Source of the DNA: a bacterium
GTDB taxonomy: Bacteria > Desulfobacterota > UBA8473
Direction of reading: 5' to 3'
Length of the DNA stretch: 5,859 nucleotides
Assembly: GCA_009773075.1 (NCBI GenBank)
Contig: WOUX01000135.1
Span: 1-5,859 of the forward strand
Numbering within the stretch: position 1 is the stretch's first letter; each line of letters opens with the position of its first letter. The position numbers and the translations under genes are program-made. The notes beneath the pieces were generated by a model. It saw nothing but the letters and a program-made list of their open reading frames with translations. It did not search any database and was not told the origin of the DNA. Of this stretch, positions 5,478 through 5,859 are shown one piece after another.

Positions 5478-5859
5478 CTACACACGTTCTATCTCTTTGG
5501 TACCGAAAAGACCATAAGGTCTTATCATCATAATCAGGAGGAGAATTATAAAAGCAGCCACCTCTTTAACCCCTCCACCGAATAGGTGATCCAGGTACCC
5601 CCCAGCCAGGTTCTCCAATACCCCTATTATTACTCCTCCAATCATTGCACCTGCGATACTGTCCAAGCCTCCCATAACGGCGGCAGGTAAAGCCTTTAAT
5701 CCTATAAAATAGAGATTTAGATTTAGAAGATTTATATTTGCCAGGAAGATACCGGCTATCGAAGATACCACCGTTGCTATCAACCATGACACAGCCACTA
5801 CCTTCTTTACACTTATACCCATCAAGAAGGCTATATCCTGATCATCGGCCGTTGCCCTC
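5478..5859 (-). CDS. livH: Branched-chain amino acid ABC transporter permease LivH, C-terminal part (runs off right edge)
   Basis: The frame is open from base 5858 to the stop at 5478 and gives the last 126 residues of a LivH-type permease, about 40 percent of the usual 290-300. The fragment opens RATADDQDIAFLMGISVKKV, the cytoplasmic loop that docks on the LivG/LivF ATPases. It then has a membrane span from about residue 21 (VVAVSWLIATVVSSIAGIFL), LKALPAAVMGGLDSIAGAMI (about 55-74), typical of the family, and a final span ending IRPYGLFGTKEIERV, the standard LivH C-terminus. Reading from the internal TTG or ATG at 5825/5822 would be wrong, because coding sequence with family residues continues upstream to the border. 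It is paired with livM 65 bases downstream on the same strand, the usual livH-livM order. The binding-protein gene and possibly the ATPase genes should lie outside the window. Confidence 0.92.
   Translation of the reverse strand, partial: RATADDQDIAFLMGISVKKVVAVSWLIATVVSSIAGIFLANINLLNLNLYFIGLKALPAAVMGGLDSIAGAMIGGVIIGVLENLAGGYLDHLFGGGVKEVAAFIILLLIMMIRPYGLFGTKEIERV

Noticed and set aside
5566..5787. 73-residue minus-strand frame inside livH
   Set aside because: It is a shifted frame of the livH coding region, which has unmistakable permease motifs in its own frame.

Overview
The window is an AT-leaning stretch of a bacterial chromosome with strong AGGAGG-type ribosome binding sites. LivH/LivM permeases, a flavoredoxin-like flavin reductase, a DUF3047 protein and a YhaM-type nuclease together fit an anaerobic Gram-negative lineage such as Thermodesulfobacteriota (former Deltaproteobacteria) or Nitrospirota. 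That placement is inference and is weak. Six of the seven genes are on the minus strand; only the DUF3047 gene is on the plus strand. Both outer genes are cut by the window edges.

Layout, left to right. (1) Bases 1-231, minus: the first 77 codons of a CRISPR-associated Cas3 HD nuclease, so a type I CRISPR-Cas locus probably lies beyond the left border. (2) Bases 330-854, minus: a single-domain FMN-binding flavin reductase, upstream of and codirectional with cas3. (3) A divergent intergenic region (855-1123) with plausible promoters both ways. (4) Bases 1124-1825, plus: a secreted DUF3047 protein; its start is better placed at a TTG than at the upstream GTG. (5) Bases 1843-4194, minus: two HD-domain genes in tandem, a YhaM-like 3'-5' exoribonuclease (OB fold plus HD) followed by an uncharacterised 435-residue HD phosphohydrolase. 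(6) Bases 4195-4368: an intergenic region with a perfect 21-bp inverted repeat that looks like both a dispersed palindromic repeat and an intrinsic terminator. (7) Bases 4369-5859, minus: livM and the C-terminal part of livH, two permease subunits of a branched-chain amino acid type ABC importer.

How the genes work together: LivH and LivM form the membrane channel of one importer. The YhaM-like nuclease and the HD protein are probably one transcription unit, suggesting an RNA- or nucleotide-turnover role. The flavin reductase and cas3 are on one strand with no convincing terminator between them, but no functional link is evident. Three unrelated HD-superfamily proteins occur within about 4.2 kb, most likely by chance. 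I found no clearly new multi-gene system. The points most worth a second look are the truncated cas3 at the left edge, the orphan HD protein and the cluster of short GC-rich palindromes around yhaM.
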